From the NCBI RefSeq assembly GCF_013141915.1, contig NZ_SROX01000001.1, positions 496,001-560,000 of the forward strand: a stretch of DNA of 64,000 nt, read 5' to 3'. Below, in pieces: positions 1-9,100 of this stretch. A program made the position numbers and the translations under genes. The DNA comes from Cupriavidus necator. GTDB lineage: Bacteria > Pseudomonadota > Gammaproteobacteria > Burkholderiales > Burkholderiaceae. Under the pieces are notes generated by a model. The model was not told where the DNA came from, made no database searches, and was given only the letters and a program-made list of their open reading frames with translations. Position 1 is the first letter of the stretch; each line of letters starts with the position of its first letter.

Positions 1-566
1 CCGCCCTGAACACCTGGACCAGATTGGGCACGACGCTGGCGACGCCGCGCACCCAGCATGCCGCCACGCTGTTGCCGGACGGCGCTACCGTGCTGGTGGT
101 CGGCGGCATTTCCAGCAGGGGCATGGCAGTGTTAGCGGAGCAGTTCCCCATCAACGGCATGGGCCCCACCGTCACTGTGCCGTTCCCCGGCACTTCGCAC
201 GTCCTGGCGCAATCCGTCCTGCTGGCAAACGGCAAGGTACTGGTCGTCGGCGATTTTGCGGGCCCTCCGCAGGCCTGGTTGTATGACCCCATTGGTTCGG
301 TCTGGACTCCCAGCGCCATGAGTGAACGGAGGGTGTTGCCTGCCCTGACGCTGCTGGCAGACGGCCGGGTGCTGGCCGCCGGGGGCTATGGCATGGCGAG
401 TGCGGAGATCTACCATCCCGGGGCCGACACCTGGACCGCCGCAGCCGCCATGTCCGTCCCACGTAGCGGCGCGGCCGCCGCCATGCTGCCGGATGGATCG
501 GTGCTGGTGTCCGGCGGTACGAATGGCACCACCGAGCTCGATGCCGTCGAGCGGTATGTGCCCTAG
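1..566 (+). CDS. Kelch-repeat protein, C-terminal part
   Basis: The reading frame is open from the window edge and ends with TAG at 564-566, so only the last 188 or so residues are visible. They contain kelch-like blades: repeated 'R..HAA.LLPDG.VLVVGG' units (HAATLLPDG near the start, then LADGRVLAAGG, then MLPDGSVLVSGG), each followed by a Tyr/Trp-containing strand. This is the beta-propeller pattern of the galactose-oxidase/kelch superfamily. The catalytic or binding partner cannot be told from this fragment. It converges on the Crp/Fnr gene at 615. A TTG at 24 is not the real start, because the kelch pattern continues upstream of it. Confidence 0.75.
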   Translation, partial: ALNTWTRLGTTLATPRTQHAATLLPDGATVLVVGGISSRGMAVLAEQFPINGMGPTVTVPFPGTSHVLAQSVLLANGKVLVVGDFAGPPQAWLYDPIGSVWTPSAMSERRVLPALTLLADGRVLAAGGYGMASAEIYHPGADTWTAAAAMSVPRSGAAAAMLPDGSVLVSGGTNGTTELDAVERYVP

Positions 567-614
567 GCCAGCGTCGTGCGCAGGCGGTTGGCGTCGCCGC
601 TGACCGCCTGCTGT

Positions 615-1280
615 TCAGTACCGCCGCAAGCCTTCCAGCTCCAGCACATGGACGATGCCATAGTCGATCCGTACCAGTCGCTGCTGTTCCAGCACCTTGA
701 GCGCCGCGTTGGCCCGCTGGCGCGAAATCCCCGCCAGCAGGCCCACTTCTTCCTGTGTCAGATGCAATGCCGGACCCAGGCCAGGACAGAGCACCGGATG
801 GAACAGCGTCGCCAGCGCCCGCGCTACGCGGCCCTCGATACCGTGGAGCCGCTCATGCTCTACGGTGGCGATAAACAGCCCGAGCCGTTCGTTGAGCTGA
901 TCGAGCAGGTAGCGGTTGAAAGGCAGGCTGGTCTCCTGCAGCCAGCGGAACGTGGCTCCCGGCATGCAAGCGATTCGGGAATCGCGCAGCGCCACCACGT
1001 CATAGCGCAGCGCTTCGCGCTTGAGCAGCGAGCCTTCGCCGAGCCAGCCGCCGGCCGGTACGCCGGTGAGCGTGGCGCGCTTGCCGGAGGGCGAGGCGCA
1101 ATGCACCTTGACCAGGCCCTCGGCGACGCCTAGCCAGCTCTCGGCCGGTTCGCCCTTGCGGCTGACATAGGCGCCTTGCGGCACCGCGCGCACACGCAGT
1201 TCGACGCGCACGCGGTGGCGTTGCGCCGGGGTCAGGGCCGCGGCCCAGGGGCTGCACGCCAGCAGCGTGTCGAGGCTCAC
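615..1280 (-). CDS. Crp/Fnr-family transcriptional regulator
   Basis: About 221 residues. An N-terminal cyclic-nucleotide-binding-like beta-roll (about residues 10-120, with GEPAESWLGV and GGWLGEGSL) precedes a winged helix-turn-helix near the C-terminus (LTQEEVGLLAGISRQRANAAL). I chose the GTG at 1280 because family homology begins there. A longer frame opens at 1343 but overlaps the upstream gene and starts with low-complexity residues. The gene follows the 3-hydroxyisobutyryl-CoA hydrolase gene by 14 bases on the same strand, so it is probably co-transcribed with the valine operon. The effector is unknown, and no Cys cluster like that of Fnr is evident. Confidence 0.85.
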   Translation of the reverse strand: MSLDTLLACSPWAAALTPAQRHRVRVELRVRAVPQGAYVSRKGEPAESWLGVAEGLVKVHCASPSGKRATLTGVPAGGWLGEGSLLKREALRYDVVALRDSRIACMPGATFRWLQETSLPFNRYLLDQLNERLGLFIATVEHERLHGIEGRVARALATLFHPVLCPGLGPALHLTQEEVGLLAGISRQRANAALKVLEQQRLVRIDYGIVHVLELEGLRRY

Positions 1281-1294
1281 GGCCGGGCATCCGC

Positions 1295-2428
1295 TCAGCC
1301 GAGCGGGGGCAGCGGCAGCGGCTGCTCGCCCGGCACCCACCACGGCCGGAACAGCGCCTGGACGTGGGCGTCGTCGACCGCGTCATAGCTTTTGACGCGC
1401 CAGTCCGGGGCGTTGTCCTTGTCGACGATCAGCGCGCGCACGCCTTCAATGAAATCGCCCTGTGCGAAGGTGTTGACCACCACCGCCAGCTCCATGCGAA
1501 AACAGTCGCCCAGGTCCATGCGGCGTCCGCGCAGCAGCAACTCGCGCGTGGCGCACGCGGATAGTGGCGAGCGGGTGCGCAGGACATCGATGGTGCGCGT
1601 GGCCCATGCGGTGTAGGCAGGGTCGTCCTGGCAAGCCAGGCCGGCCACGATCTCCGGCAGGGTTGCGTGCGCCGGGAAATGCTGCAGCAGTGCCGGCAGC
1701 ACTTGCAGCAGCGGGGCATCGGCGGCGCTGGCCACGGGCTCGCGCACCAGCGCATGGCGCAGGTCTGCCAGCGTGTCATGGCCCCAGGCGATGCCGGCGA
1801 GGGTCTGCTCGAGCTCCGCCAGCGTGGCACTGTCCACCGCGGCATCGGCCAGTCCGCACAGCATCGCATCGGCCGCGCCGATGGTGACGCCGGTCAGGCC
1901 GAGGTACAGGGCCAGCGGCACCGGCAGCTTCGACAGGAAGTGGCTGGCGCCCACGTCCGGCACCAGGCCGATGCCGGTTTCGGGCATGGCCACGCGCGAG
2001 CGTTCGGTGACCAGGCGCAGGTGCGCGGCTTGCGCGAGGCCCATGCCGCCGCCCATGACGATGCCATCCATCAACGCCACCAGCGGCTTGGGATAGCGGT
2101 GCAGGCGGTAGTCAAGCGTGTATTCGTCGATAAAGAAGCGGCGGTGCAGCGGCGTACCGTCGCGGTAGCTGTCGGTCAGGGCGCGGATATCGCCGCCGGC
2201 GCAGAAGGCCTTCTGGCCCGCGCCGCGCAGCACCACCGCGCGGATGGCATCGTCACGCGCCCAGGCCTCCATCTGTGCGCCGAGCGCGACGATCATCGGG
2301 TACGACAGGGCATTGAGCTGGCGCGGCCGGTTCAGCGTGGCAATGCCGACGCCGTTGACGACCTGGAACAGGACCTCCGCCTCGGCAACATCCAGGTTGG
2401 CGGCCTGGGTCTCTTCAGTCAGGCGCAT
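1295..2428 (-). CDS. 3-hydroxyisobutyryl-CoA hydrolase
   Basis: 377 residues, the usual size for this branch of the crotonase superfamily, which is longer than true enoyl-CoA hydratases. It shows the oxyanion-hole segment GAGQKAFCAGGDIRAL and the MGGGMGLAQAAHLRL and PETGIGLVPDVGASHFL blocks typical of 3-hydroxyisobutyryl-CoA hydrolases (ECH_2 type C-terminal half). The enzyme releases 3-hydroxyisobutyrate from its CoA ester in valine breakdown, which is the substrate of the mmsB product encoded upstream. It lies 9 bases after the hydratase gene in the same operon. Confidence 0.9.
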   Translation of the reverse strand: MRLTEETQAANLDVAEAEVLFQVVNGVGIATLNRPRQLNALSYPMIVALGAQMEAWARDDAIRAVVLRGAGQKAFCAGGDIRALTDSYRDGTPLHRRFFIDEYTLDYRLHRYPKPLVALMDGIVMGGGMGLAQAAHLRLVTERSRVAMPETGIGLVPDVGASHFLSKLPVPLALYLGLTGVTIGAADAMLCGLADAAVDSATLAELEQTLAGIAWGHDTLADLRHALVREPVASAADAPLLQVLPALLQHFPAHATLPEIVAGLACQDDPAYTAWATRTIDVLRTRSPLSACATRELLLRGRRMDLGDCFRMELAVVVNTFAQGDFIEGVRALIVDKDNAPDWRVKSYDAVDDAHVQALFRPWWVPGEQPLPLPPLG

Positions 2429-2437
2429 GGCGGGCTC

Positions 2438-3208
2438 CTAGGCATTGCGCCATTGCGGCGCGCGTTTCTCGAGGAAGGCGTTGACGCCCTCGCGCTGGTC
2501 GGCATCGTCGAACAGGTCGACAAAGCGCTCGCGCTCCAGCGCCAGCGCGGCCTGGCGCGGCACGCCCTGGCGCGCCAGGTGCACCAGCCGCTTGCTGTGC
2601 GCGGCGGCACGCGGGCTGACCTTGCAGGCGCGCTCGGCCATCGCCAGCGCCGTGGCCAGGGCCTGGCCGCGCGGCACCACGTCTTCCACCAGGCCGATGC
2701 GCAATGCGGTGGCGGCGTCGACGCGCTCGTTGGTCAGGATCATGCGCTTGGCCCAGCCTTCGCCCACCAGCCACGGCAGCGTCTGCGTGCCGCAGCCGCA
2801 CGGCAGCAGGCCGACGGCGGCTTCGGGCAGCGCCATCTGCGCGTGTTCCTCGGCGATGCGGATATCGCAGGCGAGCGCGCATTCAAGCCCGCCGCCCATG
2901 GCATAGCCGTTGATCGCGGCAATTACCACGGGCCGCGCATTCTGCAGCGCTTCGAAGGCGCTGCCGAACTGCTGCGCCATCACGCGCGCGTGCGCGCGGT
3001 CGCCCTCGGCAAAGCCGTTCAGGTCGGCGCCGGCGCTGAAGAACTTCTCGCCGGCACCGGTGACGACCACGGCGCGCACTTCGGGGCTGGCGTCGATCTT
3101 CGCCACCAGCTCGCGCAACTGTTGCAGGCCGTCGGCGGTGAAGGCGTTGGCGGGCGGGCGGCTCAGCGTCAGCGTGGCGACGTGGCCTTGCAGGGCAAAC
3201 TCGATCAT
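2438..3208 (-). CDS. Enoyl-CoA hydratase (methacrylyl-CoA hydration likely)
   Basis: 256 residues, a single crotonase fold. Oxyanion-hole segment GEKFFSAGADLNGF, then GYAMGGGLECALACD and LPEAAVGLLPCGCGTQ. The two Glu residues expected for hydratase activity are both present (in GGGLE and LPE). The start overlaps the mmsB stop by four bases (ATGA, 3205-3208), which indicates translational coupling. Position between the acyl-CoA dehydrogenase and hydrolase genes suggests it hydrates methacrylyl-CoA to 3-hydroxyisobutyryl-CoA. A broader short-chain role is possible. Confidence 0.9.
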   Translation of the reverse strand: MIEFALQGHVATLTLSRPPANAFTADGLQQLRELVAKIDASPEVRAVVVTGAGEKFFSAGADLNGFAEGDRAHARVMAQQFGSAFEALQNARPVVIAAINGYAMGGGLECALACDIRIAEEHAQMALPEAAVGLLPCGCGTQTLPWLVGEGWAKRMILTNERVDAATALRIGLVEDVVPRGQALATALAMAERACKVSPRAAAHSKRLVHLARQGVPRQAALALERERFVDLFDDADQREGVNAFLEKRAPQWRNA

Positions 3209-4110
3209 CGCGTGGCCTCCTTGTCCGCGGCGGACAGGTACTGGCGGATCACGCCCGAAAAGTCGAGCTGGCCGTCACCGGCATGGCTTACGGCCTGGTA
3301 GATTTGCTGCGCCAGCGCGCCGAGGAAGAGCGGCTGCTTCACGCTGCGCGCGGCGTCGGCGGCCAGGCCCAGGTCCTTGAGCATCAGGTCGGCGCCAAAA
3401 CCACCGCTGTAGCCGCGTGCCGCGGGCGCGGTCTCGATCACGCCGGGCCAGGGGTTGCAGGTATCCGAGGCCCAGCAGCGGCCGGTGGAGGTGTTGACGA
3501 TGCCGGCCAGCACGTTGGCATCGATGCCGAGCTTGACGCCCAGCGCCATGGCCTCGGACACGCCGATCATCGAGATGCCCAGGATCAGGTTGTTGCAGAT
3601 CTTGGCGACCTGGCCAGTGCCGGTGCCGCCGCAGTGGACCAGGTTGCGGCCCATGCCCGCCAGCACCGGACGCACCAGGGCGAACACGGCTTCGGTGGCG
3701 CCGACCATGAAGGTCAGGGTGCCGGCCTGCGCGCCGACGGTGCCGCCGGAGACGGGCGCATCGGCCAGCGCATTGCCATGGGCCTCGGCAGCCGTGGCGA
3801 GCTCGCGCACGGTGGCGGGATCGATGGTGCTGGAATCGACCAGCGGCACACCTGGCCGGACACCGGCCAGCACGCCGTCCTGGCCCAGGTAGGCGCTGCG
3901 CACATGGGCGGCGGCCGGCAGCATGGTGATGACAAAGTCCGCTTCGGCGACGGCCTTGCGCGCCGAGTCCGCGCTGGCGGCGCCCTCGGCGCACAGCGAT
4001 GCCACCGCGGCGGCGTTCAGGTCGAATACGGTGAGGGTGTGGCCGGCCTTGAGCAGGTTGCGCGCCATGGGCGCGCCCATGTTGCCGAGGCCGATGAAGG
4101 CGATATGCAT
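3205..4110 (-). CDS. mmsB: 3-hydroxyisobutyrate dehydrogenase
   Basis: 301 residues of the beta-hydroxyacid dehydrogenase family. N-terminal Rossmann motif FIGLGNMGAPMARNL, substrate-binding signature DAPVSGGTVGAQAGTL near residue 120, and the catalytic Lys in GQVAKICNN. It oxidises 3-hydroxyisobutyrate to methylmalonate semialdehyde with NAD+, feeding MmsA. A GGAGAC ribosome binding site lies before the ATG at 4110. The 245-base gap to mmsA upstream holds two facing copies of a 26-base palindrome, which may mark a processing or attenuation point inside the operon. Confidence 0.95.
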   Translation of the reverse strand: MHIAFIGLGNMGAPMARNLLKAGHTLTVFDLNAAAVASLCAEGAASADSARKAVAEADFVITMLPAAAHVRSAYLGQDGVLAGVRPGVPLVDSSTIDPATVRELATAAEAHGNALADAPVSGGTVGAQAGTLTFMVGATEAVFALVRPVLAGMGRNLVHCGGTGTGQVAKICNNLILGISMIGVSEAMALGVKLGIDANVLAGIVNTSTGRCWASDTCNPWPGVIETAPAARGYSGGFGADLMLKDLGLAADAARSVKQPLFLGALAQQIYQAVSHAGDGQLDFSGVIRQYLSAADKEATR

Positions 4111-4155
4111 GGGGTGTCTCCTTCGATGATGAATCTCGAATCCCGCTTGTTTTCT

Positions 4156-4181
4156 CCCCTCTCCCGCTTGCGGGAGAGGGG
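4156..4181. repeat. 26-base intergenic palindrome, copy 1
   Basis: Perfect inverted repeat with arms CCCCTCTCCCGC and GCGGGAGAGGGG around a TT loop. It lies in the gap between mmsA and mmsB. A purine-rich tail (cgggggagagggcggg) follows it. The same palindrome recurs at 4298 and 21990, always between genes, like a REP-type element. It has no T-run, so it is not a canonical terminator. Confidence 0.85.
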
Positions 4182-4297
4182 CGGGGGAGAGGGCGGGAGT
4201 GTCAATTGCTGCCTGTGCTACTGCAGGGCTTTCAGCGATGGCGCACCGATGGTTTGCAGGAGGATGATGTCCTGCAAGCGCCGGCCCTCACCCCCAG

Positions 4298-4323
4298 CCC
4301 CTCTCCCGCAAGCGGGAGAGGGG
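4298..4323. repeat. 26-base intergenic palindrome, copy 2 (inverted)
   Basis: Same arms as the element at 4156, but with an AA loop and with the tail on the other side (ccctcacccccagc before it). It is therefore the opposite orientation of copy 1. The two copies form a head-to-head pair about 116 bases apart, comparable to a BIME. In the operon transcript they could fold into one long stem. Confidence 0.85.
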
Positions 4324-4355
4324 AGCAAGGCAGCGGGTACGCCCGACACCCTGCC

Positions 4356-5882
4356 TTACTTCAAACTGATGGTGGTATTCACCCCATCATTCACCGTAGC
4401 GTCGTCAAACCAGCGCGCCGTCACCGTCTTGGTCTGCGTGTAGAACTGCACCACCTGCTTGCCATACGGCCCCAGGTCCCCCAGCTTGGAGCCGCGCGAG
4501 CCGGTGAAGCTGAAGTAGGGCACCGGCACCGGGATGGGAATATTGATGCCGACCTGGCCGACGTCGATCTCGCTCTGGAACTTGCGCGCCGCGGCGCCGC
4601 TTTGCGTGAATACGCCGGTGCCGTTGCCGAACGGGTTGCGGTTGACCAGCGCGATGGCGTCATCCAGCGTGTCGACGCCGATCACCACCAGCACCGGTCC
4701 GAAGATTTCTTCGGTGTAGATCGACATATCGGTCTTCACATCGGTGAAGATGGTCGGGCCGATGAAATTGCCTTGCGGATAGCCGGGCACCTCAACGCCG
4801 CGGCCATCCAGCACCAGCGTGGCGCCTTCGCGCTCGCCGGAGGCGATCAGGCCGAGGACGCGCTCCTTTGCCGCCACGGAAACCACCGGACCGACATCGG
4901 TTCCCGGCTCGGCGCCAGCGCCCACCTTGAGCGACCTGGCTCGCGCCACCAGGTCGGGTACCCAGTCACGCGCCGCGCCGACCAGCACTACCACCGAAGT
5001 CGCCATGCAACGCTGGCCCGCCGCGCCGAACCCCGCGCCCGCGAGCGCGTTCAGCGTCTGCTCCTTGTGCGCATCGGGCAGCACCACCGCGTGGTTCTTG
5101 GCGCCCATCATCGACTGCACGCGCTTGCCGTGCGCGCCGGCCAGGTTGTAGACGTGGGTGCCGACCGCGGTCGAGCCGACGAACGACACTGCCTTGATGT
5201 CCGGGTGCGTGCACAACGCATCGACCACGTCCTTGGCGCCGTGCACCACGTTCAGCACGCCCGGGGGCACGCCGGCCTCCAGCGCCAGCTTGACCAGTTC
5301 GATGGTGGAAAGCGGATCCTGCTCGGACGGCTTCAGCACGAAGGTATTGCCGCAGACGATCGCCATCGGGAACATCCACAGCGGGATCATCGCCGGGAAG
5401 TTGAAAGGCGTGATGCCGGCGCAGACGCCGATCGGCTGCTGCAGCGTGTAGGTGTCGACGGTGGCGGCGACGTTCTCGGCAAAGCCGCCTTGCTGCAGCG
5501 TGCCGATCGAGCAGGCATGCTCGACCACCTCGAGCCCGCGGAAGATGTCGCCTTCGGCATCGGCCAGCGTCTTGCCTTGCTCGGCGGTGAGGATGGCGGC
5601 GATGCGCTTGCTGTGCTCGCGGATCAGCGCCTGGAAGCGCAACATGACGCGCAGCCGCGCGCCGATGGGCGTATGGCGCCAGGTGGCAAAGGCGCGGTGC
5701 GCGGCGCCCACCGCTGCCGCCACCTCGCTGGCGGTGGCAAGCGGCACGCGCGCCAGCACTTCCTGCGTGGCGGGATTGACCACGTTGCGGAACTCGGCGG
5801 CGGACGATTCCACCCATTCGCCGTTGATCAGCAGCGGTACGGTGGGCACGGCATGGTCGGTCTTGGGCATGGCGGTCATCAT
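4356..5882 (-). CDS. mmsA: Methylmalonate-semialdehyde dehydrogenase (acylating)
   Basis: 508 residues, aldehyde dehydrogenase superfamily. Visible signatures are the NAD-binding segment [14 protein letters not shown] (about residues 150-165), SFVGSTAVG, and the catalytic Cys in [10 protein letters not shown]. MmsA converts methylmalonate semialdehyde plus CoA and NAD+ to propionyl-CoA and CO2, the last step of this valine branch. It lies 40 bases downstream of the acyl-CoA dehydrogenase gene on the same strand. Length and motifs match the family and I see nothing unusual. Confidence 0.95.
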   Translation of the reverse strand: MMTAMPKTDHAVPTVPLLINGEWVESSAAEFRNVVNPATQEVLARVPLATASEVAAAVGAAHRAFATWRHTPIGARLRVMLRFQALIREHSKRIAAILTAEQGKTLADAEGDIFRGLEVVEHACSIGTLQQGGFAENVAATVDTYTLQQPIGVCAGITPFNFPAMIPLWMFPMAIVCGNTFVLKPSEQDPLSTIELVKLALEAGVPPGVLNVVHGAKDVVDALCTHPDIKAVSFVGSTAVGTHVYNLAGAHGKRVQSMMGAKNHAVVLPDAHKEQTLNALAGAGFGAAGQRCMATSVVVLVGAARDWVPDLVARARSLKVGAGAEPGTDVGPVVSVAAKERVLGLIASGEREGATLVLDGRGVEVPGYPQGNFIGPTIFTDVKTDMSIYTEEIFGPVLVVIGVDTLDDAIALVNRNPFGNGTGVFTQSGAAARKFQSEIDVGQVGINIPIPVPVPYFSFTGSRGSKLGDLGPYGKQVVQFYTQTKTVTARWFDDATVNDGVNTTISLK

Positions 5883-5922
5883 GTCTCCGGAGGGTATTGT
5901 TCGTTGGCAGGGAAAGAAGGGG

Positions 5923-7056
5923 TCACAGGCTGCGCGCGATCAGCATGCGCTGGATCTCGCTGGTGCCTTCGTAGATCTGGGTGATGCGGGCGTCGCGGTA
6001 GTGGCGCTCGACCGGGTAGTCTTCCAGGTAGCCGTAGCCGCCATGGATCTGCAGCGCCTTGGAGCACACGCGCTCGGCCAGTTCCGACGCATACAGCTTG
6101 GCCTGCGAGGCTTCGGACAGGCACGGCACGCCGTCGCTGCGCATGCGCGCGGCGCGGTGGACCAGCAGCCGCGCGGCATTCAGTTCGGTGGCCATGTCGG
6201 CCAGCATGTTGGCGATGGGCGGGTGCTCGCGCAGGGCGCGGCCGAACTGGATGCGTTCGGAGGCATAACGGCACGCCGCTTCGAAGGCCGAACGCGCAAT
6301 GCCGATGGCCTGCGCGGCAATGCCGATACGTCCGCCTTCCAGGTTCGACAAGGCGATGCGCAGGCCTTCGCCGGGCTCGCCGAGCAGCGCGTCGTGCGGG
6401 ACGATGCAGTCTTCGAGCGTGATCGCGCAGGTGTCCGAGGCGCGGATGCCCAGCTTCTTTTCCGGGGCGTGGACGATAAAGCCGGGCGTGTCGGTGGGGA
6501 CCAGGAACGCGGAGATGCCTTTCTTGCCGCGTTCCGGTTCGGTGGAGGCAAACACCACCGCCACGCCCGCGCGCTGGCCGTTGGTGACGAACTGCTTGCT
6601 GCCGTTCAGCACCCAGCCGTGGTCGGTGAAGCGGGCGCGCGTGCGCAGGTTGTGCGCTTCGGAGCCCGCCTGCGGCTCGGTCAGGCAGAATGCGCCGATC
6701 AACTCGCCGCTGGCCAGCCGCGCCAGGTAGCGCTCTTTCTGCGCATCGGTGCCATAGTGCAGGACCGGCCCGCAGCCAACCGAGTTGTGCACGCTCATCA
6801 TGGTGGCGCAGGCGGCGCAGCCGGCGGCAATTTCTTCGATGGCCAGCGCATAGGCGACGTAGTCGGTATAGGTGCCGCCCCATTCCTCGGGCACGATCAT
6901 GCCCAGCAGGCCCAGCGCGCCCATTTCGGCGACCACCTCGTCGGGCAGGCGGCCGTCGCGGTCCCATTGCGCGGCGCCCACGGCCAGCCGTTCGGTGGCA
7001 AAGGCGCGTGCGCTGTCGCGGATCATGGTTTGCTCTTCGGTGTAGTCGCTGTGCAT
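5923..7056 (-). CDS. Acyl-CoA dehydrogenase (isobutyryl-CoA type likely)
   Basis: 377 residues. The ATG at 7056 ([14 protein letters not shown]) matches the usual N-terminus of the family; the frame stays open further upstream without homology. FAD and substrate motifs [13 protein letters not shown] and the C-terminal catalytic Glu in [10 protein letters not shown] are present. First gene of the valine operon, so it probably oxidises isobutyryl-CoA to methacrylyl-CoA. 2-methylbutyryl-CoA or another short branched acyl-CoA cannot be excluded. Divergent from an AraC-type regulator that starts 165 bases away. Confidence 0.9.
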   Translation of the reverse strand: MHSDYTEEQTMIRDSARAFATERLAVGAAQWDRDGRLPDEVVAEMGALGLLGMIVPEEWGGTYTDYVAYALAIEEIAAGCAACATMMSVHNSVGCGPVLHYGTDAQKERYLARLASGELIGAFCLTEPQAGSEAHNLRTRARFTDHGWVLNGSKQFVTNGQRAGVAVVFASTEPERGKKGISAFLVPTDTPGFIVHAPEKKLGIRASDTCAITLEDCIVPHDALLGEPGEGLRIALSNLEGGRIGIAAQAIGIARSAFEAACRYASERIQFGRALREHPPIANMLADMATELNAARLLVHRAARMRSDGVPCLSEASQAKLYASELAERVCSKALQIHGGYGYLEDYPVERHYRDARITQIYEGTSEIQRMLIARSL

Positions 7057-7187
7057 GGCAGATTGGGATGGGGCGTTTGGAGCGGCGCTGCAACTGAGGC
7101 AGAATGCGCGCTCGGCGTTTGAGCTGCGGCCAGTGTAGGAACGCCCGGGTCGCGCTCCTATGCCAAAATCCGCCAATCTTCCTGAAC

Positions 7188-7213
7188 TCGTTTGCCACCC
7201 TCGTTTGCCACCC
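7188..7213 (+). repeat. Tandem 13-base duplication in the araC leader
   Basis: TCGTTTGCCACCC occurs twice back to back (7188-7200 and 7201-7213), just before the ATG at 7222. It could be a duplicated half-site for the regulator or a slippage product. No ribosome binding site is obvious in it. Confidence 0.8.
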
Positions 7214-7221
7214 CCAGCGCC

Positions 7222-8235
7222 ATGGAAAAAGGCAGTGTCGCCATCTGTTTCGTCCACCACGCCATTGCAGGCCTGCGCGCGCGCGGGATCGACCCCGATC
7301 CGGTGCTGCGCGGCGCCGGCATTGCGCCGGCGCTGCTGGCCGTGCCGCAGGCACGGGTCTCGGCCGTCAGCTACAGCGAGCTGTGGCTGGCTGTGGCCGC
7401 GGCACTGGACGATGAATTCTTCGGGCAGGACTCGCGCAGCATGAAGTGCGGCAGCTTCGCCATGCTGTGCCATGCGGTGGCGGGCAGCCGCACGCTGGCG
7501 CAGGGTCTGGAGCGCATCACGCGGTACTTCCGGCTGCTACTCGACGATATCGGCGTGCGGCTGGAGCGCCATGGCGACGAGGCCGCGCTGGTGCTGACCG
7601 CCCCATCCGCCCACCTGGGGCGGCAACCCGGCGTGTTTGCCAAGGAAGCCATGCTGATCATGCTGCATGGCCTGATGAGCTGGCTGCTGCGGCGGCGCGT
7701 GCCGGTGCGGCTGGCGGCGTTCGACTATGCCGAACCACCCTACAGCGCCGAATACCGCGTCATGTATTCGCGCCAGCTGGCATTCGGGCAGCCGGCCACG
7801 GCGCTGGTCTTCGACGCAGCGCTGCTGGCGCAGCCGGTGCGCCAGGACGAGCGCAGCCTGAAGGCATTCCTGCGCGAGGCGCCGCACAACGTGGTGGTCA
7901 AGTACTCGGACCGCAGCAGCGTGGGCGCACGCGTGCGGCGGCTGCTGCGCAACCAGCGGCCGGATCAATGGCCGACCTTTGAAGACCTCGCGGTCAGCCT
8001 GAACCTGTCGGCATCATCGCTGCGGCGCCGGCTGATGGAGGAGGGGGTCAGCTACCAGGACCTGAAGGACGCGTTGCGGCGCGACCTGGCGATCGAGGCG
8101 CTCAGCCATTCCGGGCGCGCGGTCGCGGATATCGCGGCCGAACTCGGCTTTGCCGAGCCCGGCGCGTTTCACCGGGCGTTCCGGCGCTGGACCGGATCGC
8201 GCCCGGGGGCTTATCGCCGGTTGGCGGAAGACTGA
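7222..8235 (+). CDS. AraC-family regulator, OruR/arabinose-binding-like
   Basis: 337 residues from the ATG at 7222 ([14 protein letters not shown]). The N-terminal two thirds resemble the ligand-binding region of OruR/ArgR-type AraC proteins (GFAML-like segment [12 protein letters not shown]). The C-terminal 100 residues hold two helix-turn-helices ([21 protein letters not shown] and the AraC signature [16 protein letters not shown]). It is divergent from the valine catabolic operon, which makes it the probable activator of that operon. The inducer is unknown. Confidence 0.9.
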   Translation: MEKGSVAICFVHHAIAGLRARGIDPDPVLRGAGIAPALLAVPQARVSAVSYSELWLAVAAALDDEFFGQDSRSMKCGSFAMLCHAVAGSRTLAQGLERITRYFRLLLDDIGVRLERHGDEAALVLTAPSAHLGRQPGVFAKEAMLIMLHGLMSWLLRRRVPVRLAAFDYAEPPYSAEYRVMYSRQLAFGQPATALVFDAALLAQPVRQDERSLKAFLREAPHNVVVKYSDRSSVGARVRRLLRNQRPDQWPTFEDLAVSLNLSASSLRRRLMEEGVSYQDLKDALRRDLAIEALSHSGRAVADIAAELGFAEPGAFHRAFRRWTGSRPGAYRRLAED

Positions 8236-8245
8236 AGCGGCGCGG

Positions 8246-9088
8246 CTACAGCTGTGCCGCATGGTGCCGGATGTGGTCGGCGATAAAGCTGGTGATGAAG
8301 TAGTAGCCGTGGTCGTAGCCGCTGTGCCGGCGCAACGTCAGCGGCTGGCCCACCGCCTGGCAGGCGGCAGCGAATGTCTCGGGATGCAGCTGGCTTTGCA
8401 GGAACTGGTCGTCCAGGCCCTGGTCGACCAGGATGCCGGCCGGAAACGGCGCGCCCGGCTGGCGCGCCATCAGTTCGCTGGCGTCATACTGCGCCCACGC
8501 GGCGCGGTCGCTGCCGAGGTAACCGGCAAAGGCCTTCTCGCCCCACGGGCAGCGCGACGGCGCTGCGATAGGCGCGAACGCCGACACCGAGCGGAAGCGC
8601 TGCGGGTGGCGCTGCGCCAGCACCAGCGCACCGTGCCCGCCCATCGAATGCCCGCAGATGCCAACGCGCGCCGCATCGCCTGGCAAGGCGGTGGTCACCA
8701 GTTCGAACAGCTCGTCCGCCACGTAGCTTTCCATGCGCCAGTGCTTGTGCCACGGCGCCTCGGTGGCATCGACATAGAACCCCGCGCCGACGCCGAAGTC
8801 CCACGCATCCGCCTCGCCCGGCAGGCCCGCGCCGCGCGGGCTGGTGTCGGGGGCCACCAGCATCAGGCCGTACTCGGCGGCAAAACGCTGCGCGCCGGCC
8901 TTGATCATGAAGGTCTCTTCGGTGCAGGTCAGGCCGGCCAGGTAGAACAGCACCGGTACCCGCGCGCCCGCCTGCGCCTGCGGCGGCAGGTAGACCGAGA
9001 AACGCATCGGCAGCCCGATCGCCGTCGAATCATGGCGGTAGAAGCGCTGCACGCCGCCGTGGCAGCCATGTTGCGAGATCAGTTCCAT
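8246..9088 (-). CDS. fghA: S-formylglutathione hydrolase
   Basis: 280 residues, esterase D family with alpha/beta-hydrolase fold. The nucleophile elbow GHSMGGHGAL (Ser near residue 149) is intact, and the C-terminal HSGYDHGYYF segment supplies the His. It hydrolyses S-formylglutathione to formate and glutathione in the cytoplasm. It sits 12 bases after the class III alcohol dehydrogenase gene, forming the standard two-gene formaldehyde detoxification operon. It converges on the AraC gene, with stops about 10 bases apart. Confidence 0.95.
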   Translation of the reverse strand: MELISQHGCHGGVQRFYRHDSTAIGLPMRFSVYLPPQAQAGARVPVLFYLAGLTCTEETFMIKAGAQRFAAEYGLMLVAPDTSPRGAGLPGEADAWDFGVGAGFYVDATEAPWHKHWRMESYVADELFELVTTALPGDAARVGICGHSMGGHGALVLAQRHPQRFRSVSAFAPIAAPSRCPWGEKAFAGYLGSDRAAWAQYDASELMARQPGAPFPAGILVDQGLDDQFLQSQLHPETFAAACQAVGQPLTLRRHSGYDHGYYFITSFIADHIRHHAAQL

Positions 9089-9100
9089 GTTGGCGCGCCC

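Noticed and set aside
1667-3301. 544-codon open frame on the plus strand
   Set aside because: Antisense shadow of the two crotonase genes; no recognisable domain.
4156-4323. Palindrome pair as ends of an insertion sequence
   Set aside because: Only about 116 bases lie between them and there is no transposase frame or target duplication.
4206-5984. 592-codon open frame on the plus strand
   Set aside because: Antisense shadow of mmsA. The mmsA frame has all catalytic motifs.
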